Shown piece after piece: positions 24,322-33,087 of a stretch of DNA of 34,620 nucleotides. Within the stretch, counting starts at the first letter, position 1. Each line of letters opens with the position of its first letter. The notes under the pieces were generated by a model, which was given only the letters and a program-made list of their open reading frames with translations, was not told the DNA's origin and did not search any database. The position numbers were made by a program, and so were the translations under genes. This DNA is from Bacteroidota bacterium (GTDB taxonomy: Bacteria; Bacteroidota; Bacteroidia; Sphingobacteriales; Sphingobacteriaceae). Location: NCBI GenBank assembly GCA_013286565.1, contig JABDFM010000032.1, forward strand, positions 1 to 34,620, read 5' to 3'.

Positions 24322-24741
24322 TCACGGATGCGCCGCTACCCAAACCTCACCATCTTCAAAAATCTCCTTTTTCCATATAGGCACGGTTTGTTTTAGTGTA
24401 TCGATCACATATCTGCAAGCTTCAAAAGCGGCATCCCGGTGTGCGCAAGAAACAGCAATAATTACCGGCACCTCACCTACCTGCAACACCCCGGTACGAT
24501 GATGAATAAGCAGTTTTTGTACGGTCCATTTAGCAAAAACTTGTTTTGCTATTCTGTTCATTTCCTTTAGTGCCATTGGCTTGTAAGCCTCAAATTCAAG
24601 CCTGATCACCGCTTTATCTTTGGTGGCATCCCGTACTGTACCAATAAACACGTCTATCCCACCCGATTGCGGAGACATCACCCAATCAATACACGACTGG
24701 ATATCAAGCGGTTTATCTGATATTTCTATTTGCGTATTCAA
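24322..24741 (-). CDS. moaE: Molybdopterin synthase catalytic subunit MoaE
   Basis: Large subunit of molybdopterin synthase, which adds two sulfurs from thiocarboxylated MoaD to the precursor. The 139-residue product has GGIDVFIGTVRD (Arg37), the block HHRTGVLQVGEVPVIIAVSCAHRDAAFEACRY, and the active-site lysines in VPIWKKEIF (Lys124/Lys125). It lies downstream of moaD on minus with a 103-bp gap containing a perfect palindrome. Confidence 0.95.
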   Translation of the reverse strand: MNTQIEISDKPLDIQSCIDWVMSPQSGGIDVFIGTVRDATKDKAVIRLEFEAYKPMALKEMNRIAKQVFAKWTVQKLLIHHRTGVLQVGEVPVIIAVSCAHRDAAFEACRYVIDTLKQTVPIWKKEIFEDGEVWVAAHP

Positions 24742-24770
24742 CTGTTATATTAGAGATAACGTAAAAAATC

Positions 24771-24803
24771 AAACTTACGAAGTCTTTAAGACTTCGTAAG
24801 TTT
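24771..24803. repeat. Perfect palindrome between moaD and moaE
   Basis: A 16-base arm at 24771-24786 pairs exactly with 24788-24803 (ACTTACGAAGTCTT and its complement), followed by T on plus and A-rich DNA on the other side. It resembles a dispersed Bacteroidota intergenic repeat. In the minus transcript it would form a strong hairpin just ahead of moaE. Confidence 0.8.
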
Positions 24804-24844
24804 TCAATATCAGCGAAATCATTCAATCACAAAAATCAGCGGTC

Positions 24845-25087
24845 CTAACCACCACTCACTGGTGGAATAATAGCCACCTCATCGCGTTCGGACAAGATAT
24901 TTTCATCCTGTGCATATTCATTATTCACCGCTACCATGTAAGATGCCAGTTGCTTTAACAGGGGGTAGCTTGACTCTAACGATTGTTTTAAATTACCGGT
25001 AGTTCCCTGTTCGGGCAATTCCACATTAATTGATGAACCGCCGAAAATATCCTTCGCAATGCCAAATGCCAGCACGTTTATCTTCAT
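24845..25087 (-). CDS. moaD: Molybdopterin synthase sulfur carrier subunit MoaD
   Basis: An 80-residue ubiquitin-like protein ending in PPVSGG; the terminal Gly-Gly is the site adenylylated by MoeB and converted to a thiocarboxylate. The start MKINVLAFGIAKDIFG and the late block SERDEVAIIPPVSGG are typical. It lies 30 bp downstream of the Rieske oxygenase gene on the same strand. Confidence 0.95.
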   Translation of the reverse strand: MKINVLAFGIAKDIFGGSSINVELPEQGTTGNLKQSLESSYPLLKQLASYMVAVNNEYAQDENILSERDEVAIIPPVSGG

Positions 25088-25117
25088 CTTTCAAAATTAA
25101 CTAAAATACGTCTTATC

Positions 25118-26206
25118 TTACTTGTTCATAAACTCTGAAAGGATACGATGGAAATGATGCGTACCCTGCTCGCGGGTTACGGAATAGCGCCCATGTCTAT
25201 AAAACCGGGAGCGGACGCCCCGCTGTACGTTTTCTACGATTTCTTCATCTTCCTGTTCTACCTTATCAAGCCCTGCTCCTGCGCCTTTATCCAGTTTTGA
25301 TTCATCCCATACATAAGAAAAGAATTTCACCCCGCACTCGCCAACTGACACAGGTTCAACCACATTGACAGACAATCCCCAAGGGTAAAAATTGAACATC
25401 ATATTTGGGAACACCCAGAAATAATAAGCGGCTACATTTTTTCCATGGTCAGGTGATGAAACAGGCAGATCAAAACAATCTTTATCTGTTTTAGCCAATC
25501 CTAATTGCAGGCTTGAATATGGAAAAAATAATTCAGTGGCGTACTCGCCAAAATCGATCACCGCGTTTAACCCCGCATGTACAAATGGGATATGAAAACC
25601 TTCCAGGTAGTTTTCGCAATACAAGGCCCAGTTAGCTTTTATATGAAACGTCCGCGATAATTCTGGCTGAAATTTAAATTCATCCAATGGCATCCAGCTT
25701 ACCCGTTCCATCATATCCCTGAAAAACAGATCATGCGGATAGATTGGGTTGAGAGAAGTAAACAGCCATTTGCTCCATTTAAACAGGCTTAAAGCTGGTA
25801 AGTTATCATCCTTTGCTGGAAAATTCTCTACTTCTTTAAACTCGGGCATGGAAACAAACCGGCCATCCAGGTTAAATAACCGCCCATGATACCGGCACCT
25901 TAAATTGGCTTGTTTACAGGCTTTTTCAACAACGATATTACCCCGGTGGGTACACACGTTTGACAAAACATTTAATTCCCCTGTTTTATCTTTTGTCAGC
26001 AATAAGGGTTCATCTAAATATCCGTGTAATAAAGTAAATGGATACACCTCGCCATTGTCTTTTACCAGCGCGTCATTCCCAATAAATTGCCACGATGACG
26101 CAAATATTTTCTCTCGGCATTGCTCAAATACCTCATCACTGGTGTAGAAATCTGAATCAATAGTTTTGGCTTTGACAATATCAGGGTCAACAAAAAAACC
26201 GGGCAT
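25118..26206 (-). CDS. Rieske non-heme iron oxygenase, alpha subunit
   Basis: A 362-residue oxygenase of the ring-hydroxylating/choline-monooxygenase superfamily. The Rieske 2Fe-2S ligands are C85-x-H87 and C104-x2-H107 in SNVCTHRGN and LRCRYHGRLF. The mononuclear iron site is NYLEGFHIPFVH with His205 and His210; the bridging residue three before the first His is Glu202 rather than the more usual Asp. Substrate unknown: family members act on aromatics, choline, carnitine or betaines. The reductase partner is not in the window. It is placed directly upstream of moaD on minus, an odd pairing because the enzyme needs no molybdenum. Confidence 0.88.
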   Translation of the reverse strand: MPGFFVDPDIVKAKTIDSDFYTSDEVFEQCREKIFASSWQFIGNDALVKDNGEVYPFTLLHGYLDEPLLLTKDKTGELNVLSNVCTHRGNIVVEKACKQANLRCRYHGRLFNLDGRFVSMPEFKEVENFPAKDDNLPALSLFKWSKWLFTSLNPIYPHDLFFRDMMERVSWMPLDEFKFQPELSRTFHIKANWALYCENYLEGFHIPFVHAGLNAVIDFGEYATELFFPYSSLQLGLAKTDKDCFDLPVSSPDHGKNVAAYYFWVFPNMMFNFYPWGLSVNVVEPVSVGECGVKFFSYVWDESKLDKGAGAGLDKVEQEDEEIVENVQRGVRSRFYRHGRYSVTREQGTHHFHRILSEFMNK

Positions 26207-26293
26207 TCGCTATTTGATTTAATGTTGTAATTTAGAAGATATGAAAGACATTACCAAGAAACGATAAAGGATATATGCGGGTGATTGGTATTT

Positions 26294-26782
26294 TTACAAG
26301 CTAATATCTGCGCTGCCGTTGTTAGCAATTTCGACACCGATAACCACTGTTATAGCAGCTGCGATTCCTAAAACCTTCAATAAACCTATCCCAAAGCTAT
26401 CCTTTTTAACACGGGTTAAATTCACCGCATTAGTTTTATACCCGGTTACATTACCGGCTGAATCGAACATGAATTTAATATACTTATCGTTTCGCGCTAA
26501 TTGGTTTTTATGTAACGAGTCCATTGGCGCAGTAAAATAAAGGGCCTTTATAGTATCTCTTTTTTTTGCTGATACTACAGTGGGCGTATTATTTAGGTCA
26601 TAGGTCCACTCTTCCAAGGCACCATTTTTCCTTTTAAAACCAGGCTGGCCAAATCGGTTTGCTACCGCGGTTTTTGTTTGAAAGCTCTGTAAAACCTGCT
26701 GGTTATTGTAGAATTTTTTAGAACAGCTACAAAAAGCCATCAAGCAACTCAATAAAATAAATCCGGGTAATAATTTTTTCAT
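26294..26782 (-). CDS. Putative lipoprotein, function unknown
   Basis: A 162-residue protein starting MKKLLPGFILLSCLMAFCSCSKKF with a lipoprotein-like signal (Cys near 19-21). The body includes FGQPGFKRKNGALEEWTYDL, which recalls small SmpA/OmlA-like lipoproteins that report a file of short strands, and a C-terminal hydrophobic helix (LLKVLGIAAAITVVIGVEIA) that is unexpected in a soluble lipoprotein. The frame extends upstream by seven codons, but the signal sequence marks the start used here. No family recognised. Confidence 0.65.
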   Translation of the reverse strand: MKKLLPGFILLSCLMAFCSCSKKFYNNQQVLQSFQTKTAVANRFGQPGFKRKNGALEEWTYDLNNTPTVVSAKKRDTIKALYFTAPMDSLHKNQLARNDKYIKFMFDSAGNVTGYKTNAVNLTRVKKDSFGIGLLKVLGIAAAITVVIGVEIANNGSADISL

Positions 26783-26840
26783 GTGAAAGGCTTTACAGGC
26801 CAATAACCTATTGACAACAAATCACTATAAAAATACAGAT

Positions 26841-27353
26841 TTATTTACTGATAAGGTAAGTTAATTGTCCCAAATGATAACTGATATGATTAGTCCTGTT
26901 TATGATTATATTAAGTTTATTCCGGTGAGGCTCTTTTTCAAAATCCTCCTGTGATACTGCAGTATGCCTGGTAAACCATTCGTCAGTTCGTATTTCGCTG
27001 ATCTGCTGTGCAAGTAAGGAGTTTACCTTATTCCAGTACTCTTTTATTTCAGTAATGGAAGGTTTTTCCAAACCGGAATTTTCAGGATTACGAATAAATA
27101 TTTCATCCATTGAAGGGTCGAGCCTTTCGCCCAGGCCGAGGAGAATAAACAAACCATCGCTCACAGCAGCCAGGTGCCCCAGTAAATATACCCCGGTATT
27201 GCGGCCCGGTGCGGTTTGGGCCGATAATTCCGCGTCAGTGAGTTTACCAAGCAGGTTATTCATCCTGCTGATCTGTAATTCCCAGTTTGAAAGAACCATT
27301 TTTATAAATAATTCTTTATCGGTCTTTGTGGCGGTGGTGTGAATGTTGCTCAT
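26841..27353 (-). CDS. DinB-family protein
   Basis: A 170-residue four-helix-bundle protein of the DinB/YfiT type. The three metal-binding histidines are visible: His60 in YLLGHLAAVSD, and His156 and His160 in NHISYHLGQLTYL. Some relatives are thiol-dependent S-transferases using bacillithiol; Bacteroidota commonly carry several DinB proteins of unknown substrate. It is divergent from the pentapeptide-repeat gene and 58 bp upstream of the lipoprotein on the same strand. Confidence 0.85.
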   Translation of the reverse strand: MSNIHTTATKTDKELFIKMVLSNWELQISRMNNLLGKLTDAELSAQTAPGRNTGVYLLGHLAAVSDGLFILLGLGERLDPSMDEIFIRNPENSGLEKPSITEIKEYWNKVNSLLAQQISEIRTDEWFTRHTAVSQEDFEKEPHRNKLNIIINRTNHISYHLGQLTYLISK

Positions 27354-27536
27354 GATCTATGTGTTGAATTGAGGAATCAAATATGCATTTCACAATCAAA
27401 ATCATAAACACGGATATGTAAACTTTTGCAATATATTATCGACTTTAGAACTGATATTAAATTACTTTGCATCTCCCAAAAACCTGAATTCTTTTCCTAT
27501 TTTCGGAGCAGATCCGCAAGCAGCATCAGCGATATA

Positions 27537-28109
27537 ATGGAACATAAATTTGACGAGGGTACTATCTACAAAAACATCAAACCTGAAGACCTGGAGGGAC
27601 GCGACCGTACTTTTGAAGATTGTACGTTTATCAAATGCGACCTTTCATACGCCAACCTTTCGCATATTACCTTTATCAACTGTGTGATGGATACCTGCAA
27701 CCTGTCGTTAGTTAAATTAACAGATGCCGGCCTGCAAAATGTCGATTTCAGGGATTGCAAAATAACCGGCGTTAATTTTGGCGATTGCAGTAATTTCTCT
27801 CTATCGGTTAGCTTTGCCAAATGTGTGATGGATTACTCCGTATGGCACAAAAAGAAACTGAAGGGTACAATTTTTAACGAATGTTCATTTGAGGAAGCCG
27901 ATTTTAGCGAAGCTGACCTAACCAATGCCCTATTTGAAAAATGCAATTTAAACCGTACCATTTTTAACCGCACCATACTTAAGGGGGCCGATCTTCGTAC
28001 GGCTTATAACTTTAATATCGACCCGGAAAATAACAGCATCAGCAAAGCAAAGTTCAGTTCAGATGCACTAAATGGACTGCTGATAAAATATAACCTGGTA
28101 ATTGAATAG
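27537..28109 (+). CDS. Pentapeptide-repeat protein
   Basis: A 190-residue protein built of pentapeptide repeats with the A(D/N)LXX-like pattern (CTFIKCDLSYANLSHITFINC, VDFRDCKITGVNFGDC, CSFEEADFSEADLTNALFEKCNLNRTIF, ILKGADL), which form a right-handed beta helix. Two blocks are separated by a short non-repeat loop around VSFAKCVMDYSVWHKKK, the layout of Qnr/McbG-like proteins that mimic DNA and protect gyrase; whether this one does so is unknown. I chose the ATG at 27537; the frame stays open upstream to a TTG but without repeat character. A 76-residue gene follows after 6 bp. Confidence 0.8.
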   Translation: MEHKFDEGTIYKNIKPEDLEGRDRTFEDCTFIKCDLSYANLSHITFINCVMDTCNLSLVKLTDAGLQNVDFRDCKITGVNFGDCSNFSLSVSFAKCVMDYSVWHKKKLKGTIFNECSFEEADFSEADLTNALFEKCNLNRTIFNRTILKGADLRTAYNFNIDPENNSISKAKFSSDALNGLLIKYNLVIE

Positions 28110-28115
28110 CCACCG

Positions 28116-28346
28116 ATGGATGAACATATCATACCTTTCAGCAGTAACAAGCTGATGAAAGTAAAACAAATAGAAAAAGATTATTACCGCATCAGCCTTG
28201 ACCATTCTTTTATCGGCTATATCCGTAAAGTAAGCGGTGGCTGGCAGCTGGAAGAAAATTCAAAAGCGGAATTAACAGCCGAAAATGTACAACTTATCGG
28301 CGACCAGATCGACGGCCTGAGATGGCAGTTGACACAGTTTTATTAG
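28116..28346 (+). CDS. Small hypothetical protein, 76 residues
   Basis: A hydrophilic, compact-looking protein starting MDEHIIPFSSNKLMKVKQIEKDYYRISLDHSFIGYI. No family recognised. It starts 6 bp after the pentapeptide-repeat gene, so the two are probably co-translated. The mixed beta-strand pattern (YYRISLDHSFIGYIRKVSGGWQLE) suggests a small folded domain. A strong inverted repeat follows 16 bp after its stop. Confidence 0.6.
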   Translation: MDEHIIPFSSNKLMKVKQIEKDYYRISLDHSFIGYIRKVSGGWQLEENSKAELTAENVQLIGDQIDGLRWQLTQFY

Positions 28347-28362
28347 GCTCAATTTATTTAAA

Positions 28363-28451
28363 TGTCATTTCGAACGAAGAGAGAAATCCTATACAAGCGA
28401 TATGCGAACTAAGCATATTGTTTAAGATTTCTCTCTTCGTTCGAAATGACA
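28363..28451. repeat. Perfect 26-bp inverted repeat between convergent genes
   Basis: The arms 28363-28388 and 28426-28451 are exact reverse complements (core GTCATTTCGAACGAAGAGAG), with a second nested 6-bp stem (ATATGC/GCATAT) in the 37-bp loop. A T run follows on plus. It lies in the gap between the plus-strand hypothetical gene and the GH20 gene and could end both transcripts. Such GTCATTTCGAACGAA elements are dispersed in Sphingobacteriaceae genomes, as far as I recall. Confidence 0.88.
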
Positions 28452-28476
28452 ACAGTTTTTAAAGCTATTAACCTTA

Positions 28477-30378
28477 TCAATCATAATTTCTCTTGCGGGC
28501 CCTTTTCTTGAGCTCATCAACAGGCATAGCGATCATACGGCCTACAGGTTTATCCCCTCTGTAAGTGATCACTTTCAACATCACAGCGTCCTTCGGCACA
28601 GTCAATGGCTCGGTGTATTTAGGATAAAATTTATCCGGGAACGAGTTGTCAAAACTGTAATAAATATCCAGGCCCTTTACTTCAGTATTTAGCTCCACAT
28701 GCAACACACTGTCGGCAGCAGCATGGGCTGTAAAAGAAGGATCATAAACGCTGGGCGCATACTTGGTTTCAGTTATATCAAACCTGCCTAAGTGTTTTTC
28801 AACTCTGCTAAAGAAATCATCCCAATTGCGTCTTGATCTTGGCGACCATACGGCCTCGGCTATCGCTAAAGCCCGCGGCCAAACCATATATTCCAGGTGG
28901 CGCACATTGGTGACCTGCTCGGTCCATAAATTAGCCTGCCCGCCGATGATCAACTTTGCATCAACACTATCAGGTACCGGGTCAAATTCATAGGTCTTGC
29001 TCAAACGTAATGTTTCATAAACATGGGGTTCGATGATTGGGTCGCCATTCATATAATCCAAATAAGCATAAGTGGTTGGACTCATCACCACCTGGTGGCC
29101 CATTTTTGCCGCCTCTATTCCACCTTTCATGCCGCGCCAACTCATTACAATCGCATCAGGGGCTAAACCACCTTCTAATATCTCATCCCAGCCCATGAAT
29201 TTTTTCCCTTTGGATTCTACTATTTTCTCTACACGTTTTTCAAAATAGCTTTGCACCTCCTCATACGTCTTCAAATTCTCCCGCTGCATCAATGCGGTTA
29301 TCGCAGCGCTATTTTTCCAGTATCTTTTATCGCACTCGTCACCACCCATGTGGATATAACCAAATGGGAATAATTGAGCTACTTCAGTAATCACTTTATC
29401 TAAAAACACGTACACATTTTCATTAGCCGGGCATAAGGTATTATCAATGGTATCCTTATTCCGTCTTTCACCAGACCGAACCTGGTATTTATCCGCACCG
29501 GGGGTACACGACAGATCGGGATAAGCTACAACGGCTGCCTGGCTGTGACCTGGCACATCTATCTCTGGCAGGATATCCACAAATCGTTCTTTTGCATACT
29601 GAACAATCTCCCTGATATCATCCTGGGTATAAAAACCACCATAAGTACGGGGCTCGTCTGGTCCTGGAACAGAAAATGTTCCAAAGTAGCCTACCTTTTT
29701 AACATTATAAGCGCCCACCGTAGTTAAACGGGGCAGGCTTTTTATCTCGATGCGCCAGCCTTCATCATCTGTTAAATGCATGTGCAGTAGGTTGTATTTG
29801 TATTTCACCATGTTATCGATGAATTGTTTCACCTCCGGTTTAGTGAAAAAGTGGCGTGATACATCAAACATCAACCCTCTCCATTTAAAGCGTGGATAAT
29901 CGGTGATCAAAGCGCAAGGCGACACCCACCTTACATTTTTTACCAATGTTGAACTCACGATCTCCTTTGGGAATAACTGTACCAGCGTTTGCGCACCGTA
30001 ATATAGCCCCGCAGGTTCGTTAGCCCTTATAAAAACCCCTTTTTTTGTAACTGCCAAACGGTAGCCTTCACTACCGATAAGCGTATCGTTTTTTTGATTC
30101 AATATTAACCGGATAGAAGCAACTGCCGAACTATTTAAAACAGTAACCTTTGACCCCGTTGGTATCGAGAGCCTGTCACGCAGTAAAGCGATTACCTGCT
30201 TCATTTCGGGCTGGGTGCTGCTTACAATGATCACCTTTTTTGGTAAAACATACTCTCCTGCCTTTTTGGTAATAGCTACAGGTTCGGGAATGATGGCAAT
30301 CCCACCATCGCTTTTGGTTTGGCTAAATGAATGAAAGGCGATAACGCTGCAGCATAGCAGTACTACTAATTTTTTCAT
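28477..30378 (-). CDS. Beta-N-acetylhexosaminidase, GH20, exported
   Basis: Removes terminal beta-linked GlcNAc or GalNAc from glycans such as chito-oligosaccharides. The 633-residue protein has a signal peptide (cleavage near SFSQ20), an N-terminal GH20b domain (about 28-155), the TIM barrel from about 162 (RFKWRGLMFDVSRHFF) to about 520, with HLTDDEGW at 201-208, PEIDVPGHS at 271-279, the catalytic pair Asp347-Glu348 in HMGGDECDK, and the substrate tryptophans in FMGWDEIL and QANLWTEQV. A C-terminal beta domain of about 80 residues follows. It is last of four minus-strand sugar genes. Confidence 0.95.
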   Translation of the reverse strand: MKKLVVLLCCSVIAFHSFSQTKSDGGIAIIPEPVAITKKAGEYVLPKKVIIVSSTQPEMKQVIALLRDRLSIPTGSKVTVLNSSAVASIRLILNQKNDTLIGSEGYRLAVTKKGVFIRANEPAGLYYGAQTLVQLFPKEIVSSTLVKNVRWVSPCALITDYPRFKWRGLMFDVSRHFFTKPEVKQFIDNMVKYKYNLLHMHLTDDEGWRIEIKSLPRLTTVGAYNVKKVGYFGTFSVPGPDEPRTYGGFYTQDDIREIVQYAKERFVDILPEIDVPGHSQAAVVAYPDLSCTPGADKYQVRSGERRNKDTIDNTLCPANENVYVFLDKVITEVAQLFPFGYIHMGGDECDKRYWKNSAAITALMQRENLKTYEEVQSYFEKRVEKIVESKGKKFMGWDEILEGGLAPDAIVMSWRGMKGGIEAAKMGHQVVMSPTTYAYLDYMNGDPIIEPHVYETLRLSKTYEFDPVPDSVDAKLIIGGQANLWTEQVTNVRHLEYMVWPRALAIAEAVWSPRSRRNWDDFFSRVEKHLGRFDITETKYAPSVYDPSFTAHAAADSVLHVELNTEVKGLDIYYSFDNSFPDKFYPKYTEPLTVPKDAVMLKVITYRGDKPVGRMIAMPVDELKKRARKRNYD

Positions 30379-30498
30379 ATTAGATTAATTTTTGAGGGGA
30401 TGTGTAATCAGGTGGCAAATTATGATTTATAGCCTACAAATGAAAGTTTTTCGAGTAAGTAATCAAACTTTTTAAAAGTATTTAAAATCTTTCACTCT

Positions 30499-31239
30499 TT
30501 ACTTTGCATTGCCCATAGCGTATTGGATACCGCCCAAAAGGTGTTTCAAGAAAAGGGGATCAGAATAAGATTCGTCCACATGGCCCAATGCAGTATAAAA
30601 TGCCCTGCCGCCATCGTATTCATGATACCAGGCCATTGGATGATAATTGCCGTTTTTACCACCCTCATAACTCTTTTCATCAATGGTGATCAGTACATGT
30701 AGTCCTTTGGCGATATATTCAAAGTTGTACCACTCGTCCTTTCTTGACCATACAGCAGGCAGATGCTTGGTTGCGATAAAATTACGGTCGACCACATTCA
30801 GCTTTGCAATCTGCTGTACTTTAGGATGGCTTCTAAAGTAGGCACCTACCAGGTCACCATACCATTGCCAGCCGTATTCTGTATCTGTTGCGGAGTGCAC
30901 CCCAACAAATCCCCCGCCTTTACGGATATAGTATTCAAACGCTTGCTGCTGCTGATCGTTTAAAACATCGCCAGTAGTACAAAAGAACACGACAGCTGCA
31001 TATTGATCTAAATTGTCGGCAGTAAATTTATCGGCATTACTGGTGGTATCCACGTCAAAATTATTTTCCTGCCCCATTTTGATAATAACCGGCACACCGG
31101 TTTCTATAGCAGAATGGTGATATCCTTTGGTTTTAGTAAATACCAATATTTTAGGTTTAGCTATTAGCCTGCTATAAGGAAGCTGTATTAATATCAATAA
31201 GATTGCTACAGCTTTAAGATAGTTGAACGTATTTTTCAT
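30499..31239 (-). CDS. ThuA-domain protein (trehalose-utilisation-like)
   Basis: A 246-residue ThuA-like glutamine-amidotransferase-fold protein with a signal anchor or signal peptide at the N-terminus. Signatures: ILVFTKTKGYHHSAI, GGGFVGVHSATDTEYGW, VWSRKDEWYNFEY, HPMAWYHEYDGGRAFYTALGHVDESY. In rhizobia ThuA acts in the catabolism of 3-keto-trehalose; homologues are common in Bacteroidota sugar loci beside GMC oxidoreductases and DUF1080 proteins, as here. It lies 64 bp after the GMC gene, with a GATTTCGGA-type repeat between. Confidence 0.87.
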   Translation of the reverse strand: MKNTFNYLKAVAILLILIQLPYSRLIAKPKILVFTKTKGYHHSAIETGVPVIIKMGQENNFDVDTTSNADKFTADNLDQYAAVVFFCTTGDVLNDQQQQAFEYYIRKGGGFVGVHSATDTEYGWQWYGDLVGAYFRSHPKVQQIAKLNVVDRNFIATKHLPAVWSRKDEWYNFEYIAKGLHVLITIDEKSYEGGKNGNYHPMAWYHEYDGGRAFYTALGHVDESYSDPLFLKHLLGGIQYAMGNAK

Positions 31240-31270
31240 TTTTATAAAATTGCTTATTTAAAACTCTCTT

Positions 31271-31308
31271 TTAAATCCGAAATCGAAAATCCGAATTCCG
31301 AAATCAAA
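31271..31308. repeat. GATTTCGGA-type repeat abutting the GMC stop
   Basis: On minus, starting at the TGA of the GMC gene, the DNA reads as degenerate tandem copies of ATTTCGGA (TGATTTCGGAATTCGGATTT then TCGATTTCGGATTT). The last bases of the GMC frame are part of the repeat. Confidence 0.6.
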
Positions 31309-33019
31309 TATTCCCCTTCTTTAATTCATCTGCTGCAAAATTTGCGGCCCTGGCTGTCATCGCCATATAAGTTAAAGATGGGTTTTGGCAAGCCGATGAA
31401 ACCATCATTGCCCCATCGGTTACAAACACATTTTTGGCATCCCAAACCTGGTTGTGCATATTCAATACCGATGTTTTGGAGTCACGCCCCATCCGTGCCG
31501 AGCCCATTTCGTGGATGCCATCGCCTACATGGTGACCGTAGTCATGCGTTTTAACATTTTTAACCCCGGCTATCTCTAACATGGCCTTCGCTTCAGCAAC
31601 GATGTCAATGCGCATCTTTTTCTCATTATCCTTTATTTCGGCATCCATGGCTAAAATTGGCAGGCCCCATTTGTCTTTAAGCTCTTTATCAAGGAATATT
31701 TTATTCTCATGATAAGGCAGCAATTCGCCAAAACCACCTATACCCATCGACCATTGGCCAGGTTCTGTTAACGCGTCTTTATATTTTCCGCCGATACTTA
31801 ACTCAGCCACATTCCGGCTCCAGCCTTCGCGACCAGCCCCACCCTGGTAGCCAAAGCCACGCAGGTAATCTCTTTTATCGCCAAACAGATTGGCAAAACG
31901 CACCACATAAATGCCATTTGGCCTTCTGCCGAAATAGTATTTATCTTCATAACCCTCCACTACGCCTGATGCCCCCAGGTTGTAATGATGATCCATAATG
32001 TTGTGCCCCAATTCACCGCTGCTGCTGCCCAAACCATCGGGCCATACATCTGTAGCTGAATTCATTAGCACCCATGCGCTATTTAAAGCCGAAGCATTCA
32101 CAAACACCACTTTAGCGTGATACTCATAAGTTTGATTAGTTTCGGCATCCAAAACCTCTACCCCGGTAGCTTTTTGGGTATTTTTATCATATATAATTTT
32201 AGTAACAATAGAAAATGGCCTTACAGTTAAATTACCGGTATTTAAAGCGGCAGGTAAAGTAGAAGATTGCGTGCTGAAATATCCACCAAAAGGGCATCCT
32301 TCCCAACACCTGTTGCGAAACTGGCACCTGGTGCGACCTGGTATAGCGGCAGTCAGATTAGCCGAACGGCCAATGATCATGTGCCGGGTATTGTTGTAAT
32401 GCTTCTTAATGCGATCAGCTACATCTTTCTCCACGCAATTCATATCCATGGCGGGCAAGAAATGACCGTCGGGTAATTGCTCCAAGCCTTCAAGCGAACC
32501 ATTTACACCGGCAAATTTTTCCACATGATCGTACCATGGTGCAATATCTTTATACCGAATAGGCCAGTCAATAGCCCAACCATCTTTCAAATTAGCCTCA
32601 AAATCATGATCGCTCCAACGATAACTCTGGCGCCCCCAAAGGATAGAGCGTCCGCCTAATTGGTACGACCGCCACCAATTAAAAGGTTTTACTTCCCGGT
32701 AAGGCGCGTCCACATCATTGGCCCAATAATCCATAATAGGTTCGCTTGCGCCCCAGCCCCGCGCTATAATTGGGTGTTGTTTGCGCTGCGCCTGGGTAGC
32801 ATTACCCCGGTGCTCAAAATCCCATGGGTTTTTTGAGGCTGATTTATAATCTTTCAAATGCTCAAAGTTGCGTCCGCGCTCAAGCATAATGGTTTTTAGG
32901 CCTCGTTCGGTCAATTCCTTTGCGGCCCAGCCCCCACTTATACCCGATCCTATCACAATAGCATCGTAAGTGTTTTTAGCCTGCGCTTTGTTATTCACAT
33001 TAACGGTATCAATTGGCAT
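31304..33019 (-). CDS. GMC-family FAD oxidoreductase, probable glycoside 3-dehydrogenase
   Basis: A 571-residue flavoenzyme with the FAD dinucleotide-binding motif GSGISG at 24-29, LGGRSILWGRQSYRW, a conserved Cys-rich patch CQFRNRCWEGCPFGG that may coordinate a cluster, and the C-terminal GMC block VFVTDGAMMVSSACQNPSLTYMAMTARAANFAADEL with His in YGHHVGDGIHEMGSARMG. This group includes gluconate 2-dehydrogenase-like and glucoside 3-dehydrogenase enzymes that oxidise the C3 hydroxyl of sugars. No signal peptide is obvious, and the small subunit 3 partner often found next door is absent. ThuA and DUF1080 neighbours support the 3-keto role. Confidence 0.87.
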   Translation of the reverse strand: MPIDTVNVNNKAQAKNTYDAIVIGSGISGGWAAKELTERGLKTIMLERGRNFEHLKDYKSASKNPWDFEHRGNATQAQRKQHPIIARGWGASEPIMDYWANDVDAPYREVKPFNWWRSYQLGGRSILWGRQSYRWSDHDFEANLKDGWAIDWPIRYKDIAPWYDHVEKFAGVNGSLEGLEQLPDGHFLPAMDMNCVEKDVADRIKKHYNNTRHMIIGRSANLTAAIPGRTRCQFRNRCWEGCPFGGYFSTQSSTLPAALNTGNLTVRPFSIVTKIIYDKNTQKATGVEVLDAETNQTYEYHAKVVFVNASALNSAWVLMNSATDVWPDGLGSSSGELGHNIMDHHYNLGASGVVEGYEDKYYFGRRPNGIYVVRFANLFGDKRDYLRGFGYQGGAGREGWSRNVAELSIGGKYKDALTEPGQWSMGIGGFGELLPYHENKIFLDKELKDKWGLPILAMDAEIKDNEKKMRIDIVAEAKAMLEIAGVKNVKTHDYGHHVGDGIHEMGSARMGRDSKTSVLNMHNQVWDAKNVFVTDGAMMVSSACQNPSLTYMAMTARAANFAADELKKGNI

Positions 33020-33087
33020 GATCAGGAAGATTGGTTTAAAATTGATTTGGTGTTATAAGGACTCAATATAGAAATAAATATTAATTA

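Noticed and set aside
27426..27536. 37-codon N-terminal extension of the pentapeptide-repeat protein from a TTG
   Set aside because: No repeat pattern and an unfavourable start codon; the ATG at 27537 opens directly before the repeats.
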